A DNA stretch of 64,000 bases, taken from Diadema setosum. Its lineage: Eukaryota; Echinodermata; Echinoidea; Diadematoida; Diadematidae. Below are positions 36,275-47,466 of this stretch, piece by piece. The stretch lies in assembly GCA_033980235.1 (NCBI GenBank), contig CM067075.1:30445885-30509884 (forward strand), in the 5' to 3' direction. Both the position numbers and the translations under genes were made by a program. Positions within the stretch are counted from its first letter, which is position 1; each line of letters begins with the position of its first letter. The notes below the pieces were generated by a model that was not told where the DNA came from, did not search any database, and saw nothing but the letters and a program-made list of their open reading frames with translations.

Positions 36275-38542
36275 TTGACCTCCAATCAATCGTTTGTTTG
36301 TTTGTTTGTTTGTTTGTTTGTTTGTTTGTTTGTTTGTTTGTTTTTTGGGGGGGAGCGGAGCTTACATGACCCTTCAACCACTTCCGGACAAAACCCGCGC
36401 TACTATTGTTTAGACTTAGCCAATGCTAGGTGGGATTGTGTGTATAAGTGTAAAGATGTGAATGATGCATATTCTGTATTTTATGGTATATTTCGGGAAA
36501 TATGTGATAAACATGCTCCATTAAGAAAGAACAATAGTACTAGTCATTCAAAATGTTACCCTAAAAATCCATGGGTAACAAAGGCGATTTTAAAATCAAT
36601 TAAAAAGAAATACAAATTGTATAAAAAGTATAGGTCATCAAATTTTGATCTAAAATATGAAAGGGAGTACAAGGTATATCGAAATATTCTAACTACTGTT
36701 TTGAAAAATGCCAAACGGGTTTATTATAGTAGTATGTTTAATGATAATAAGCAAGATTCGGGTAAAACATGGAAAATAGTCAATGAGTTGTTAAATCCTG
36801 GTAAAGAACATACTGCAAGTTTAGAAATTGAAGAGTTGGAGGTTAATAAAGTTGATGAAGTTAAATCTGTTTTTTCTGCAAAAGAAATAGCAGAAGAGCT
36901 TAATGACTATTTTGTTACTGTAGGACCAAAGTTGGCCACTAAGATTCCTGAAACACAAATTAATCTAAAAGAATTCTTGGGGGAAAAGAATAATAAATCG
37001 TTATTTTGGAGGCCAGTTACAGAGAAAGAAGTGTTCGATATTTTATTCGCATTAGACTCTAAGAAATCACATGGATATGATAATTTACCAGTAAGATTAT
37101 TAAAGGATGCAGCAAGTTTTCTTTGTAAGCCATTGCTTTACATTTTTAATTTGTCCTTAGAAACTGGAATTTATCCTCAAGCCTTAAAGATAGCCAAAGT
37201 AACACCAATATATAAAAAAGGACCAAAATCGGACCCTGGAAATTACCGACCTATCTCCGTTCTGCCAATAATTGGAAAGGTTTTAGAGAAAATTGTAAAT
37301 GATAGACTGGTTGATTTTTTTGAGTCCGATGATATCTTTTATAAACACCAATATGGCTTTCGTAAAAGATACAGTACGAAATTGTCTTTAATTGATCTTG
37401 TAAATACACTAATGACATCACTTGATGAAGGAAAAGTAACACTTGGTATCTTTATAGATTTTAAAAAGGCTTTTGATACGATAAATCATGATATTCTTCT
37501 ATGTAAACTGGCTCATTATGGTGTTCGTGGAATTCCACATCAATGGTTTGCTGATTATCTGTCCAACAGATCTCAGCTGCTATCTTATAGAGGAATGGTC
37601 TCGACACCGAAGACTATAACTTGTGGTGTCCCGCAAGGGTCAGTTTTGGGGCCAACACTCTTTTTGATATTTATAAATGATTTGCCACGCTCTTGCTCTT
37701 TCTTTAAATTCAGATTGTTTGCCGACGATTCAAATATTTTTCATACTTATGCTGCTCGCCAAAAAGAAGTAGATGTGAATGAAGTAAATGAAAACCTACA
37801 CAAAGTTCAAACATGGTGTAATGCCAATAAGATTACAATCAATTTAAAGAAAACAAATTATATGGTAATCAGAAGAAAACGCCAGTTAGTTTCGATGAGG
37901 GGTGCAATAAAACTATCTGACACAGACATTGATGAAGTGAGTGTTGCATCCTTTATCGGAACTCAGATTGATTGTCATCTCACTTGGAAACCTCACATTC
38001 AATTGGTAAATAAATGTGTTCGAAGGAAAGTAGGTGTATTGTATAAATTAAGACAGTATGTTCCGCAGCGCATTCTTGTGCTTTTGTATAAATCTTTTAT
38101 ACAACCACACATATTATATGGTATTGAAGTATGGGGCAGTACTTATAAATCTCACTTAAATTGTATACATATTTCTCAAAAAATGGCTCTGAGAGCTATA
38201 ACATTTTCGACTTTACGAACACATTCAGAACCATTGTTCCAACGATTCAAACTTCTAGATGTTGTTAGGTTACATAAGTTCTCAGTTTTAACATTTATGT
38301 ACGATCTCTGCAACGGAACTATTCCGCACCCTCTGTATGACTATTGCCAAATTGTGCATCATACTTACAGGACAAGAACAAATGAAAAAAGAATGTTGTA
38401 CTTACCAAAATTTAGAACCACACAGGGACAATTTTCAATTTCTTACTTAGGACCAAAACTTTGGAACACATTGCCACGAGAAATGCGTGAACAAAGCAAA
38501 AGATCTACATTTCGTAAATGCCTTGCAGATTTCCTTCTCTAA
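36275..38542 (+). CDS. LINE reverse transcriptase (ORF2-like, N-terminally truncated)
   Basis: The 755-codon frame encodes the polymerase that copies LINE RNA into a nicked target. Real homology starts near residue 43 (YYCLDLANARWD, linker after a lost endonuclease). The first 25 or so residues are translated microsatellite, so the ATG at 36275 is unlikely to be the native start. RT motifs appear in order: NYRPISVLPIIGKVLEKI (residues 323-340), HQYGFRKRYST (358-368), FIDFKKAFD with a catalytic Asp (393-401), GVPQGSVLGP (451-460), LFADDSNIF with the Asp pair (481-489) and FIGTQIDCHLTW. The C-terminal YLPKFRT...LGPKLWNTLP region is typical of these LINEs. Both catalytic sites look intact, but without endonuclease and promoter it is not an autonomous element. 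Confidence 0.88.
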   Translation: MTSNQSFVCLFVCLFVCLFVCLFFGGERSLHDPSTTSGQNPRYYCLDLANARWDCVYKCKDVNDAYSVFYGIFREICDKHAPLRKNNSTSHSKCYPKNPWVTKAILKSIKKKYKLYKKYRSSNFDLKYEREYKVYRNILTTVLKNAKRVYYSSMFNDNKQDSGKTWKIVNELLNPGKEHTASLEIEELEVNKVDEVKSVFSAKEIAEELNDYFVTVGPKLATKIPETQINLKEFLGEKNNKSLFWRPVTEKEVFDILFALDSKKSHGYDNLPVRLLKDAASFLCKPLLYIFNLSLETGIYPQALKIAKVTPIYKKGPKSDPGNYRPISVLPIIGKVLEKIVNDRLVDFFESDDIFYKHQYGFRKRYSTKLSLIDLVNTLMTSLDEGKVTLGIFIDFKKAFDTINHDILLCKLAHYGVRGIPHQWFADYLSNRSQLLSYRGMVSTPKTITCGVPQGSVLGPTLFLIFINDLPRSCSFFKFRLFADDSNIFHTYAARQKEVDVNEVNENLHKVQTWCNANKITINLKKTNYMVIRRKRQLVSMRGAIKLSDTDIDEVSVASFIGTQIDCHLTWKPHIQLVNKCVRRKVGVLYKLRQYVPQRILVLLYKSFIQPHILYGIEVWGSTYKSHLNCIHISQKMALRAITFSTLRTHSEPLFQRFKLLDVVRLHKFSVLTFMYDLCNGTIPHPLYDYCQIVHHTYRTRTNEKRMLYLPKFRTTQGQFSISYLGPKLWNTLPREMREQSKRSTFRKCLADFLL
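36291..36342. repeat. (GTTT)n microsatellite ending in T6G8
   Basis: About 13 GTTT units, then TTTTTTGGGGGGG. It directly precedes the LINE body and supplies the first 23 or so codons of the long frame (a FVCL repeat), which are not part of the element's protein. Confidence 0.9.
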
Positions 38543-38933
38543 TAGATATTGTATCAAGTATAATTAGTTTTCTATGTTAGAAAATATATGATGTACGTTG
38601 TATTTAAATATTAACAGCCATTTCAACCAACCATGTAATAATTTTTCGTTTGTGTTTAGCTTTTAGTATGAAGATCAAGGTGACCAATCTCGACTAGCAC
38701 GTGTGCTAACTTTTGGTTTCCTTGTTAACAACAACTTTGTAGAATTTCGCTATTTATGTATCGCATTTAAATCTCAAATGTCTTCATTTAATCATGTTAT
38801 TGTAAAGGAGTAATAGATAAGTATTTTTTTTTTCATATATGTATGTAAATACAATTGTATAATGATTGAAAATGTACATGTTCAAATGTTGTTGCTAATA
38901 AAAACTTCAAACTACTTCAAACTACTTCAAACT
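36361..38933 (+). mobile_element. 5'-truncated non-LTR retrotransposon (LINE, CR1/Jockey/RTEX-like)
   Basis: The body begins soon after the GTTT/G-run and retains the linker, reverse transcriptase and C-terminal part. The endonuclease and 5' region are absent, as with incomplete target-primed reverse transcription. The 3' untranslated part (38543-38903) ends in three tandem copies of ACTTCAAACT at 38904-38933 instead of poly-A, a habit of CR1/L2-type LINEs. The frame is uninterrupted, so the insertion is young. Clade assignment within the group is by eye only. Confidence 0.85.
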
Positions 38934-39040
38934 AGATAGGCTACAAGAGCGATTGACGGGAACTTGGAAAGAAGCCACACCTCCCCTCCCCTGTCCTCGC
39001 TCTGATATTCAAAACCACAGAATCCGCGAAGCTTGTTCCT

Positions 39041-39127
39041 GCGTGTGAACGGACGGTGATTTGAAACTTAATTGCAAACAAGTTTGTAATTAAGTTTGTA
39101 ATTAAGCAACTCGGAACGTGTGAAAAG
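39041..39127. mobile_element. fragment of the CGTGTGAA element family
   Basis: Contains CGTGTGAACGGACGGTGATTTGAAACTTAATT, then two GTTTGTAATTAAG units, then CAACTCGGAACGTGTGAA. It pairs, as an inverted repeat, with parts of both 35824-35920 and 36186-36270. Together they bracket the LINE over about 3.3 kb. Confidence 0.45.
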
Positions 39128-39321
39128 CCTGTCATCATCAAAACAGAATGTCATCATTTTGTAAGTTGCCCAAAGAAATCCACTCTCCCAGCAGCTCTCC
39201 GCAGCTGCCCCTCCCGACCCTGAAACCTGTTTTCTTTATCCAGTCCCCTTCCCCTCTCTTCCCCTCCCCTGCACCTGTCGACCTCCCCCCCCCCCCCCGC
39301 TCCCTCTTTCTGTACACAAAC

Positions 39322-39393
39322 ATACACACACACACACACACGCGCGCACAACTTGTACATACTTTAACAAAATACACACTCATAACACACGAA

Positions 39394-39429
<36 letters not shown>

Positions 39430-39430
39430 C
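39322..39430. repeat. (CA)n tracts
   Basis: CA/CG dinucleotide tracts at about 39322-39350 and 39401-39430, preceded by a C-run at 39285-39298. Confidence 0.9.
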
Positions 39431-39707
39431 ATTCCTCTTTACACGTGGGGAAAAAAACTCACACATATACTTAAAATACAGCCCTCTTTTGTTTCTTCTC
39501 GAATTTCCTGGGAAGATTTGCAGCCTTGATCAAGCGCCACCAAGGCTATTATATTCCGAGCTTCTCAAATCTCTAGCTCGCACGCAAGGAATGAGCTGAA
39601 GCGACGGGTGATAATAAAGCATCATTTTGTTGGGAAGAGTCAAACGGGTTTTGTAACCACATTGGGACCAATGGCCGGGTACACGTAGCCATTGGGTGAC
39701 ACAGCAC

Positions 39708-40032
39708 CGGGGCCATCCCACAAGACCGACACCCACGAGTCATACAACCCACGAGTTTGACATTGAAAACAGGTCCATGAGTCATACAGCCCATGAGATC
39801 GACACTAGACAAATAAAGCCCACGAGTTCGACGCTAGGTTAAACAGCCCACGAGTTCGACAGATACAACACGGGGTTTAATGTGTCGGTCTCGTGATGGG
39901 CCATGTTAGCTTAGTGTCGAACTAATGGGCTGTATGACTCGTGAGCTGTATAGCTCACGAACTGTATATCTCGTGGGCTATATGACTCGTGGCCTGTATG
40001 ACTCGTGGCTATCGGTCTCGTGACGTGCACCC
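39708..40032. mobile_element. hAT-like palindromic MITE, copy 1
   Basis: The left end GGGGCCATCCCACAAGACCG and the right end CGGTCTCGTGACGTGCACC are near-inverted. Inside, CACGAGTCATACAGCCC-type units run in one direction on the left half and inverted (GGCTGTATGACTCGTG) on the right. CACAGCAC occurs immediately outside both ends (39700-39707 and 40033-40040), an 8-bp target duplication as in hAT elements. No coding frame. It shares ends and interior with 55005-55302. Confidence 0.8.
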
Positions 40033-40698
40033 CACAGCACACCTAGTTCACCATGTTTAAGAATCAGAGAAAGGGGTTACCTGATAACCGATGGAAGAAA
40101 TCCCCTTTGTTGACGCAACCACAAATGTATGTTGGAAATTATTGCACAATGATGGTTTACGTACAAGAGTGAATTGAAGAGTGGAAGTCTTTATCTTTCG
40201 ATGTTTGCTTCCCTCTAGGATTTCGGGATGACAAATCTGAACGTTTGCTTGAGGTGCTGCCCACCACTCAACAAGAATGTAGTTCTAGAGCGTTACCCTT
40301 TAAAAAGATCTCTCTCCTCTACCCCACCCCAATCTTTCTCTGTCTTTCTCTTCCGGTTTGTAGGTCCGTTTTTTTTTTTGTCTTTCTTCCTCTCTCAAAT
40401 CTTTTTTTATTGTAAGTATGAGATAGAGCATAATGAAAGTGAAGTGTTATAGAATGATCTCAATCATCATAACTGGTGTTTTGATTCGTTCCTTGGAGTG
40501 TCCCTTTATCAAATTTTACTGAAAGAATCTATCAAATCTTGGGCATATAGCTTATCTTTACATTTTGATTTGTGCAACTTGTTTGGGTCTATGATATCTT
40601 ATGTGTGTCAAATATTATGGGTACAACTCTTGCAGTCCACTATAGCACTAGTTAAACCCTTATAAGATTCTATCCCCTCTCCTTTCTCTTTCTCTTTG
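40033..40698. other. non-coding stretch
   Basis: T-rich and pyrimidine-rich sequence with a T-run near 40370-40379. Nothing coding supported. Confidence 0.5.

Positions 40699-40742
<44 letters not shown>
40699..40742. repeat. (CA)n microsatellite
   Basis: A pure CA tract of about 44 bases. Confidence 0.95.
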
Positions 40743-40750
<8 letters not shown>

Positions 40751-42240
40751 TAATAATTACTCACACCTTCGCTTGTAGTGTATCTCCCCCTCCCACTCTT
40801 TTTTTCTCTCTCTCTCTCTCCATCTCTACTGCCCTGCATGCCTCCCTTTCTCGCTTTTATTCTGATTCTGTTTCAAGGCTTTGGCATTGAAGGTGACAAT
40901 TCCCTCGGGGGTGGAGAGAGATTCTTAAAGCGACTAAAAAACAAGAATGCCAAACTCAATCCAGGCATCAATCCACTTCCAGGGGTGTGATGGAAAAGCC
41001 GAGTTTGATGCAGTTACTCTTCCCATGCACTACTCTCCCCTGTGTTGGTGCGATCTCATCCCAAACACCTCCTTCTGCCTTCCTCCTTCCCTCTTCCACC
41101 CCAACCCCCCCCCCCCCCCCGCTACCTTCAGACGATTTCCGTACGAGTTGCACGTTCGTTCAAATCTACATTGCATTTTTTATTCAATCTACTAAAGTAT
41201 AATATGAAAAACGTGCAATGGGTTGCATGTTTGCCTGGCGGCAATTCGTTTAGCTAATGTTGAATGTTGACTCTTATCTTTCTTATTGATTATTGCTCCA
41301 TAGGGTACTTACACATTTTGCAATAATGTTGAAAGGTATAAAAATTCAATTGCAAAACCAACTACTGGGAAAACTAATTGAAGCGCTTATCCTTTTTTAA
41401 AGCATTTCCCAAGCTGTTTGTATATGTTACGAGTAGTTTCTTGGTTTGTTTGGGTTCTTGTATGAGTTTGTTCAGACGTGAAGGATCATCAGCTAATTAC
41501 TTGTGTATTATACCTCTTGAGATATAGATGATATTGCTAATGATGATGGTTTTGTCTAACAACTTTAGTTTTTGAAAGGATCTTCTTTAAAGGGACCTTA
41601 CACTTTGATAACCCTACAGGCATTACCAGGTTCCAATGGCTCTTCCTTTGACTCTAGGGCCAGAAGAGGCGTGGTCGCAGAACATCTTGTCCATTAATGT
41701 ACTCACCACTAATGGACAAGAAAACAGTCCCTTTGCTATAGACTCCAGATCCTCCAGGATGTTCTTCCTTTTTTCCCACTAGAACTGCGAGTATTGCTCA
41801 GGTAACGGATTAAATAATCTTGATCTGCTAGGAGCATTTGGATCACATTGTATTTCTTTCAATAAGCGTGAGTGATGTGTATAGAAGTGGAGGATTCATT
41901 ATTTCTCGCGACACTCCTCATTCAGTTTAAAACGGAATACGGGTTTTTCGATCTCCAGATTGCTTCAAAGCTTAATACATGTTCATAGCAAACATAGCAA
42001 TTCATAGCAAACACGGGTTTAAAACACAACCCTGTCCGACGCATAATGAGACAATGACCAAAAGTTGTCCAAACAGTTCAGCAACGCCGGCTTGACATTT
42101 TGTTGTTGTTGTTGTTGTTTGTTTGTTTGTTTGTTTGTGCATTAGCCTTTATTTACAGTTGGCCCCTCGCGTGTCGATGACGATTGTGCAAGGAAGTGGA
42201 TAATGCCCCCCCCCTAGTCTGACTCAAGCGACGTATCACT
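40743..42240. other. non-coding stretch
   Basis: C-run at 41106-41120 and a small hairpin, CTTGTCCATTA/TAATGGACAAG, at about 41687-41721. No coding region supported. Confidence 0.5.
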
Positions 42241-42241
42241 G

Positions 42242-42307
42242 TACACACACACACACACACACACACACGTACGCACACACACACACACACACACATACAC
42301 ACACACA
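42242..42307. repeat. (CA)n microsatellite
   Basis: About 65 bases of CA with GTACG and TA interruptions. Confidence 0.95.
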
Positions 42308-45301
42308 GTGTATCACTCAAGGTTCTCTGAGGAAACCAGTGAGATAAGGATAAATATTAATGATTTCGAATTGCTCTGTATAGTCAATTTATTTCAACTA
42401 TAAGGGCCTAGACATGCAATTACCAGCCAACGCCAAATTGCTAACGCTGCTTGTCCTATAATTGGGCTTGCATATCAATGCACTGCTGAATCTACCTAAT
42501 GTGTCCTTAGGAAGCAATAAAAACATAACAAATGGATGGTGACGTCGTTGTATACCGTCTGTATAAAGAGACCGTGGACAATAATCACAGTAAAACTTTG
42601 AACATTGTTAAATTAGATAACAAGATTACTGCGGCAAGACACATATATCCTAATCGTCTCAGTCCCGATTACGTAATGTACAATTAAGATTTGATCACAT
42701 CTACAGCGCTGAGACATTCATCACCAAAAAGAAATTTCAAGAAGCAGATTTTCATAAACTCCAGCCAACTGCGAGATTAAAGCGAACTAGCTTTAGTTGC
42801 CGAAACCTAACTGATGTCAGAAGGTTTTCAAAACAATTATCCATGAGCCACGTTTCCCTTTTAGGCTTTACGTGACGTAGGACTATACTATGCTTCTTAT
42901 ATCACCATTGCCCCTAGACGTAGAAGGAAAAAAGTAAGTAAAAAATAAAATATTTTCAGCGGTCCTATTCAATTCTTTTTTTCAAGTCTTTTTCTTTGGT
43001 TGCTCTGTTTCGTTTCGCTCAATGGCTGTATTTTGCAGAGATAGGAGACGAGAAGAAAAGAAGAAAGGAAGGGAGAAAAAAAAAAGGTAGTGGTAGATGA
43101 GGAAGGAATAGATGTCAAATTCACGGGTGATTGTCTCATATTTTGATCACTTTTACATTTGAGAGAGGATCTATTCACACCACCACGACTTTCCGAAACA
43201 CGACCCGCTGACAGCCGCTGAGATAACAAAAGAAGAAACGCCGGCCGCTCTACGCCTACAATGGTATCCCCGACTCAAAAGACATTTTATACCGCACTTC
43301 TTTTGACAAAGCCCAGTCACGGGTCTGCTGTGCTGGAAATGAATCTTTACCCCTCCCCCCTCCCCCTCCCCCCTCCACACCTCTTTAACCTGAAGATGCA
43401 ACCATATGCGATGTTGTGGCACGAGTGCTGGTTTGTGCTCCTTGAATATGGATGACAGGCAGAAATTTCACATGAGCATGCACATTTAAAGAGTGAGAGA
43501 GAAAGGGGGGAAAATACTGCCGGTCGTCGATTCAGGGGCCCATGTCATGCGGTATCCAATGCAATTCCCCGATCTGAATTCGATACGTGTTGTGATCCAT
43601 ACACATGATCAGTTCTTCTCTGCAGTATAATCTCTGTTGCTCATGTGTTGAGGTCGTCTGCGAGCCCTGCATGTGTTACATCCGTTCCTACTACCCCCCC
43701 CCCCCCTTCAAGTTGTTATGAGTCTTAAATGCTTACACTTCCCTTTCTCTTGACGTTCGTAGACCGAAAGTCCTAGAATATGCGCACTTCGCAGTGTTCG
43801 TCGCATTTTCCCCTATCTATTCACCATACATTGAGTACTCAACGGTCAATTCCTTCGCAGGTTTCGAGTAATGGGGTTGAAACCATGCTTGCATTTCAAA
43901 CCCGTTCATGAACACTGATAACACCATTCTCATGAACTGGCGACAATAACAACTTGGTCGCATAACACTACTGTGAGCCTGCCATGTGGTCTTTCACCAA
44001 AACTCAACAGTTGACAAAAAATAATGTCACTCATGAGCCACGCATGTCGTACATGTGTTGTAAATCCCTTTATTGGATTTTTACAAGCGTCATTTCCCAA
44101 GGAATCCTGGGTAAACAAGACTATTCGTATCATTGCAACAATTTTTTATGGGTCGGCGTAACAACTCGACCCAAGCATTCCATTATGAATATTCATAGCA
44201 TGTTTAGCACAGTCGAGATCAGTCATGGTTTTTGTTCCGTCACTTTTGTTCACTTTCTTTTCAAGATATAAAAAATCATTATGATATTAATTATTATTAT
44301 TATTATCAATATAACAAAAATTCGGAGGATAAGACAAATAAAATGCGAAACATTGGCATTTAGCATGAATCTTGATTGTAATTTCAAAGAAATTAAAAGC
44401 GTTTGTAATTTTAGCTTGTAGATATCAACGTCTACGGTATAAAAAAAAACACAGACAGAATGAATGTGTAAAACTCGTTTAAAACACATTCTCTTTGGTT
44501 TCTACGCATATTACGTATCTGTTCTGCACCGGTAAGGACTCGTGATCGACGTACCTTAAGTATAGATTCTAGGAGACCAGTACTGATGCTAATTGAAACA
44601 TTGGATTTGCTCTAAACTTTTGCAAGCCAGCAGTAGAACTTTAAATGTCGTAAGTACTTGATATAGTATGCTATAACGGAAGGAGAGGCGGTAGGTACAA
44701 TCCCTGATAACAGTAATATGCATGACTACAGCTGCGTCCCCACTTTTCAATTTTCGAATTGAAGAGCAAGTTCTGGCGTGCTGGGAGGACCTCATTTGGC
44801 ATGCATGAAATGCTCACATCAGTTGGTCATTGTCTAAAAACGAAGATGAGAGATTTCTAGATTCTTGATGAGACTTCTTGGCATGATTTCACCCGCTTCG
44901 AGGCCACAATCTCAATTAAAATTTGCTTGTGATGGCGGTCTCCAGCATTTCGTCTTCTCTCTGGAGCAGTGAATTTGTCAAAATATTCTATGGCGTATCT
45001 TGGAATAATACCAACGAAGGTATAAATCATGACTATTTTTTTTTCTTGTTGTGTTTTCCGAATGTTTTCCGAAGAAAAATGCAAAGTTAGAACAATCAAC
45101 CCAAAAATGAACTAACTCCTAATACCTAAAGTAATAAGCACCTATCTAAAGCTATTCTTTAATATTATTACAAAGAAAGCAGGCCAAAACATCTAAAACA
45201 GTTTCCTCGCGCATTCAATCAAGTCTCTTGTAGCTGCTAAACTTGCGAAACATCATTCGTGACACACTAAATCTTGACAGAGGTGAGCCTGTCTAACAAA
45301 G
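42308..45301. other. non-coding stretch, nothing gene-like
   Basis: About 3 kb with no supported exon. Frames at 43261-43455 and 43984-44271 show no domains. C-run at 43695-43706. Confidence 0.5.
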
Positions 45302-45349
45302 ATGCTAGGAGTCCACTGGGCCGGCGCCAGTTCGCGCCAGTTCGCGCCA
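45302..45349 (+). repeat. left TIR of the Harbinger element
   Basis: 48 bases starting ATGCTAGGAGTCCACTGGG, exactly complementary to 49164-49211. It contains two tandem CCAGTTCGCG units. Confidence 0.95.
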
Positions 45350-45790
45350 GTGCAATTTGCTGTGGCGCCTATTGTCGCCAATAAGGTGCTTAGTGGCGTG
45401 CAGTGGCTCAAACTGCCTCCCAACTGGCGCGCGGTGGCCCGTAACGGCGGCAAAAATTGAATTTGGCGGCAAGAAAATTTCAAAATGTTTGAAATCTTCG
45501 TCGCGCCACTTTCAGCGCGAAGTGTCCACCAAGTGGCACCAAATGTCGCAAACAATCCGCCTATTGGAATCCACTGGAATGTAATGGCGCGCGCCAAGTT
45601 GCGCCAACGAGATTTTGCGCCACGTGGCGCCACTTGGCGCCACAGAGGCGGATAGTGCGCGCCAAAGCGCTCCAAATCAACAGTGGCGCGAGCCAAACGG
45701 CACCTGATTGGTGACTATTTCGCGCCAAATACCACTTGGTTTCCGCCATTCGGCGCCACTTGCCGCCTATGAAAGCATGACTGCATCGCA
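45350..45790. repeat. left subterminal GGCGC-rich zone
   Basis: Dense short direct and inverted copies of TGGCGC/GCGCCA (for example TTGGCGCCAC and AGTTGCGCCA). Such subterminal repeats are the usual binding area for transposase or its partner. That role is inferred here. Long minus-strand frames over it are artefacts of the repeats. Confidence 0.7.
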
Positions 45791-45900
45791 GGACTTTCTC
45801 ACATTTAACTTCCTGTATTCGACTCGACAACACCTCTGTAGACGTTTGTCCTTCCTGGTTTTTCCTTCACAATTTCTACAAGATTTCGCATAATTTTCAA

Positions 45901-46550
45901 TTTGTGATTTATTGTTGTCTTGTTATAAAGGTGTTGTATATAAGTTTAGTAGAGTACACAGCCACACGGGCAGAACCCTCCTGTAAGGACTTATAGAACA
46001 GGAATAGCAGTGTTTTATTAACGGTTGATTAGCATTGCGTTTGTCACTATTTTTGCATTTAATGAGCATTGTGTTTTTACTATAGTTGACACTTTTTCAT
46101 GGAGCTTTAATATGTTTATGGATATTATTGGACAGTTGGATGATTGTTTTTGTTTGTGATGTATGCATATTTCCTTATGTCATGAAAATTCCATAAAAAA
46201 TGTCATTTGTGATTTATTGTTGTCTTGTTATAAAGGTGTTGTATATAAGTTTAGTAGAGTACACAGCCACACAGGCAGAACCCTCCAGTAAGGACTTATA
46301 GAACAGGAATAGCAGTGTTTTTATTGACGGTTATGGAGCATTGCGTTTATCACTATTTTTGACACTTAATGAGCATTGTGTTTTTACTATGGTTGACACT
46401 TTTTCATGAAGCTTTAATATGTTTATGGATATTATTGGACAGTTGGATGATTGTTTTTGTTTGTGATGTATGCATATTTTCCCTATGTCAATAAAATTCC
46501 ATGAAATTGTAATTTGTGATTTATTGTTGTCCTGTTACAAAGTTGTCATG
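45901..46550. repeat. 305-bp tandem duplication inside the transposon
   Basis: TTTGTGATTTATTGTTGTC starts at 45901, 46206 and 46513. The first two copies are nearly identical over about 305 bases. The third breaks off after about 40 bases. No open frame crosses it. It is probably a replication or gap-repair duplication in the non-coding half of the Harbinger element. Confidence 0.9.
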
Positions 46551-47466
46551 AATAATATATTGTTCGGGGCCATTTGGTAGAATGGCTAAGTAAATGTTTA
46601 ACAGTGAAATACTAAATAATGCCAAATATTATTGCATGTATTTTCCTTAAATTACTATTTACTTTTGCTATTTGATAATTTACCAAAACAGCAAAAGTAT
46701 TTTAGTAGTTTAGGAATATTTGATATACATTCTATTTTTTAACTGCTAAACATGGATAAATTTTACTTTCTACAAATAACATGTCAGTACTAGACCTTTA
46801 TCATTCATAGAACATATTGACACAAAGAAATAATTGTCATGAGTGTTGGGCTTTATTGCAATGTAATAAAGCTAAGTTTTTCATAACACAATTCAATATG
46901 ACAAAAATTTTCATACAACAATACAATATGACAGAGAGCACTATGTTAAAGGTAATCTGGAGTATCACGGTAATGGGTGAAAAATTTTCCAATAGAGTTC
47001 CCATCTGTTTGCTTCCCTCCTAAAAGCATCTTATTTTAATGTTGTTCTATGAAAATAATTCAACTAAAATGTGCTGAATATTTGTAGAATTCGAAGTTAA
47101 AGCATGGCATTATTTTTTTTGTGTTCGCCACTCGGCAAATATTATACAGCCCCATATATGCTTTTCTGTGTTGCTACTTTGCCAACATGGTTATATGATT
47201 TTGACATTTCTTTAAATCTAACATGTTCTCTAGTTCTAAACAACATCAATGTGTACCAAAATGTCATTTTATGTGACATGAGCAATAAAAGAATGATTTC
47301 TAGCAGTGTCTGTCAAAATGAATTCAGAGTGCAGGTACTCCTTATTTATACCTATAACCAGACTAGTGCATCACACCAGTCCATAGTGAATACAATATCA
47401 CAATCAATGTTTTCTAAGACAGTCTTTACTCCTGTGCAAAAGTACTACCATGGTACAAAATGTTGT

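Noticed and set aside
45253..45833. Minus-strand frames of 147 and 90 codons rich in Ala, Arg and Trp
   Set aside because: They are translations of the GGCGC-type subterminal repeats and the TIR of the Harbinger element.
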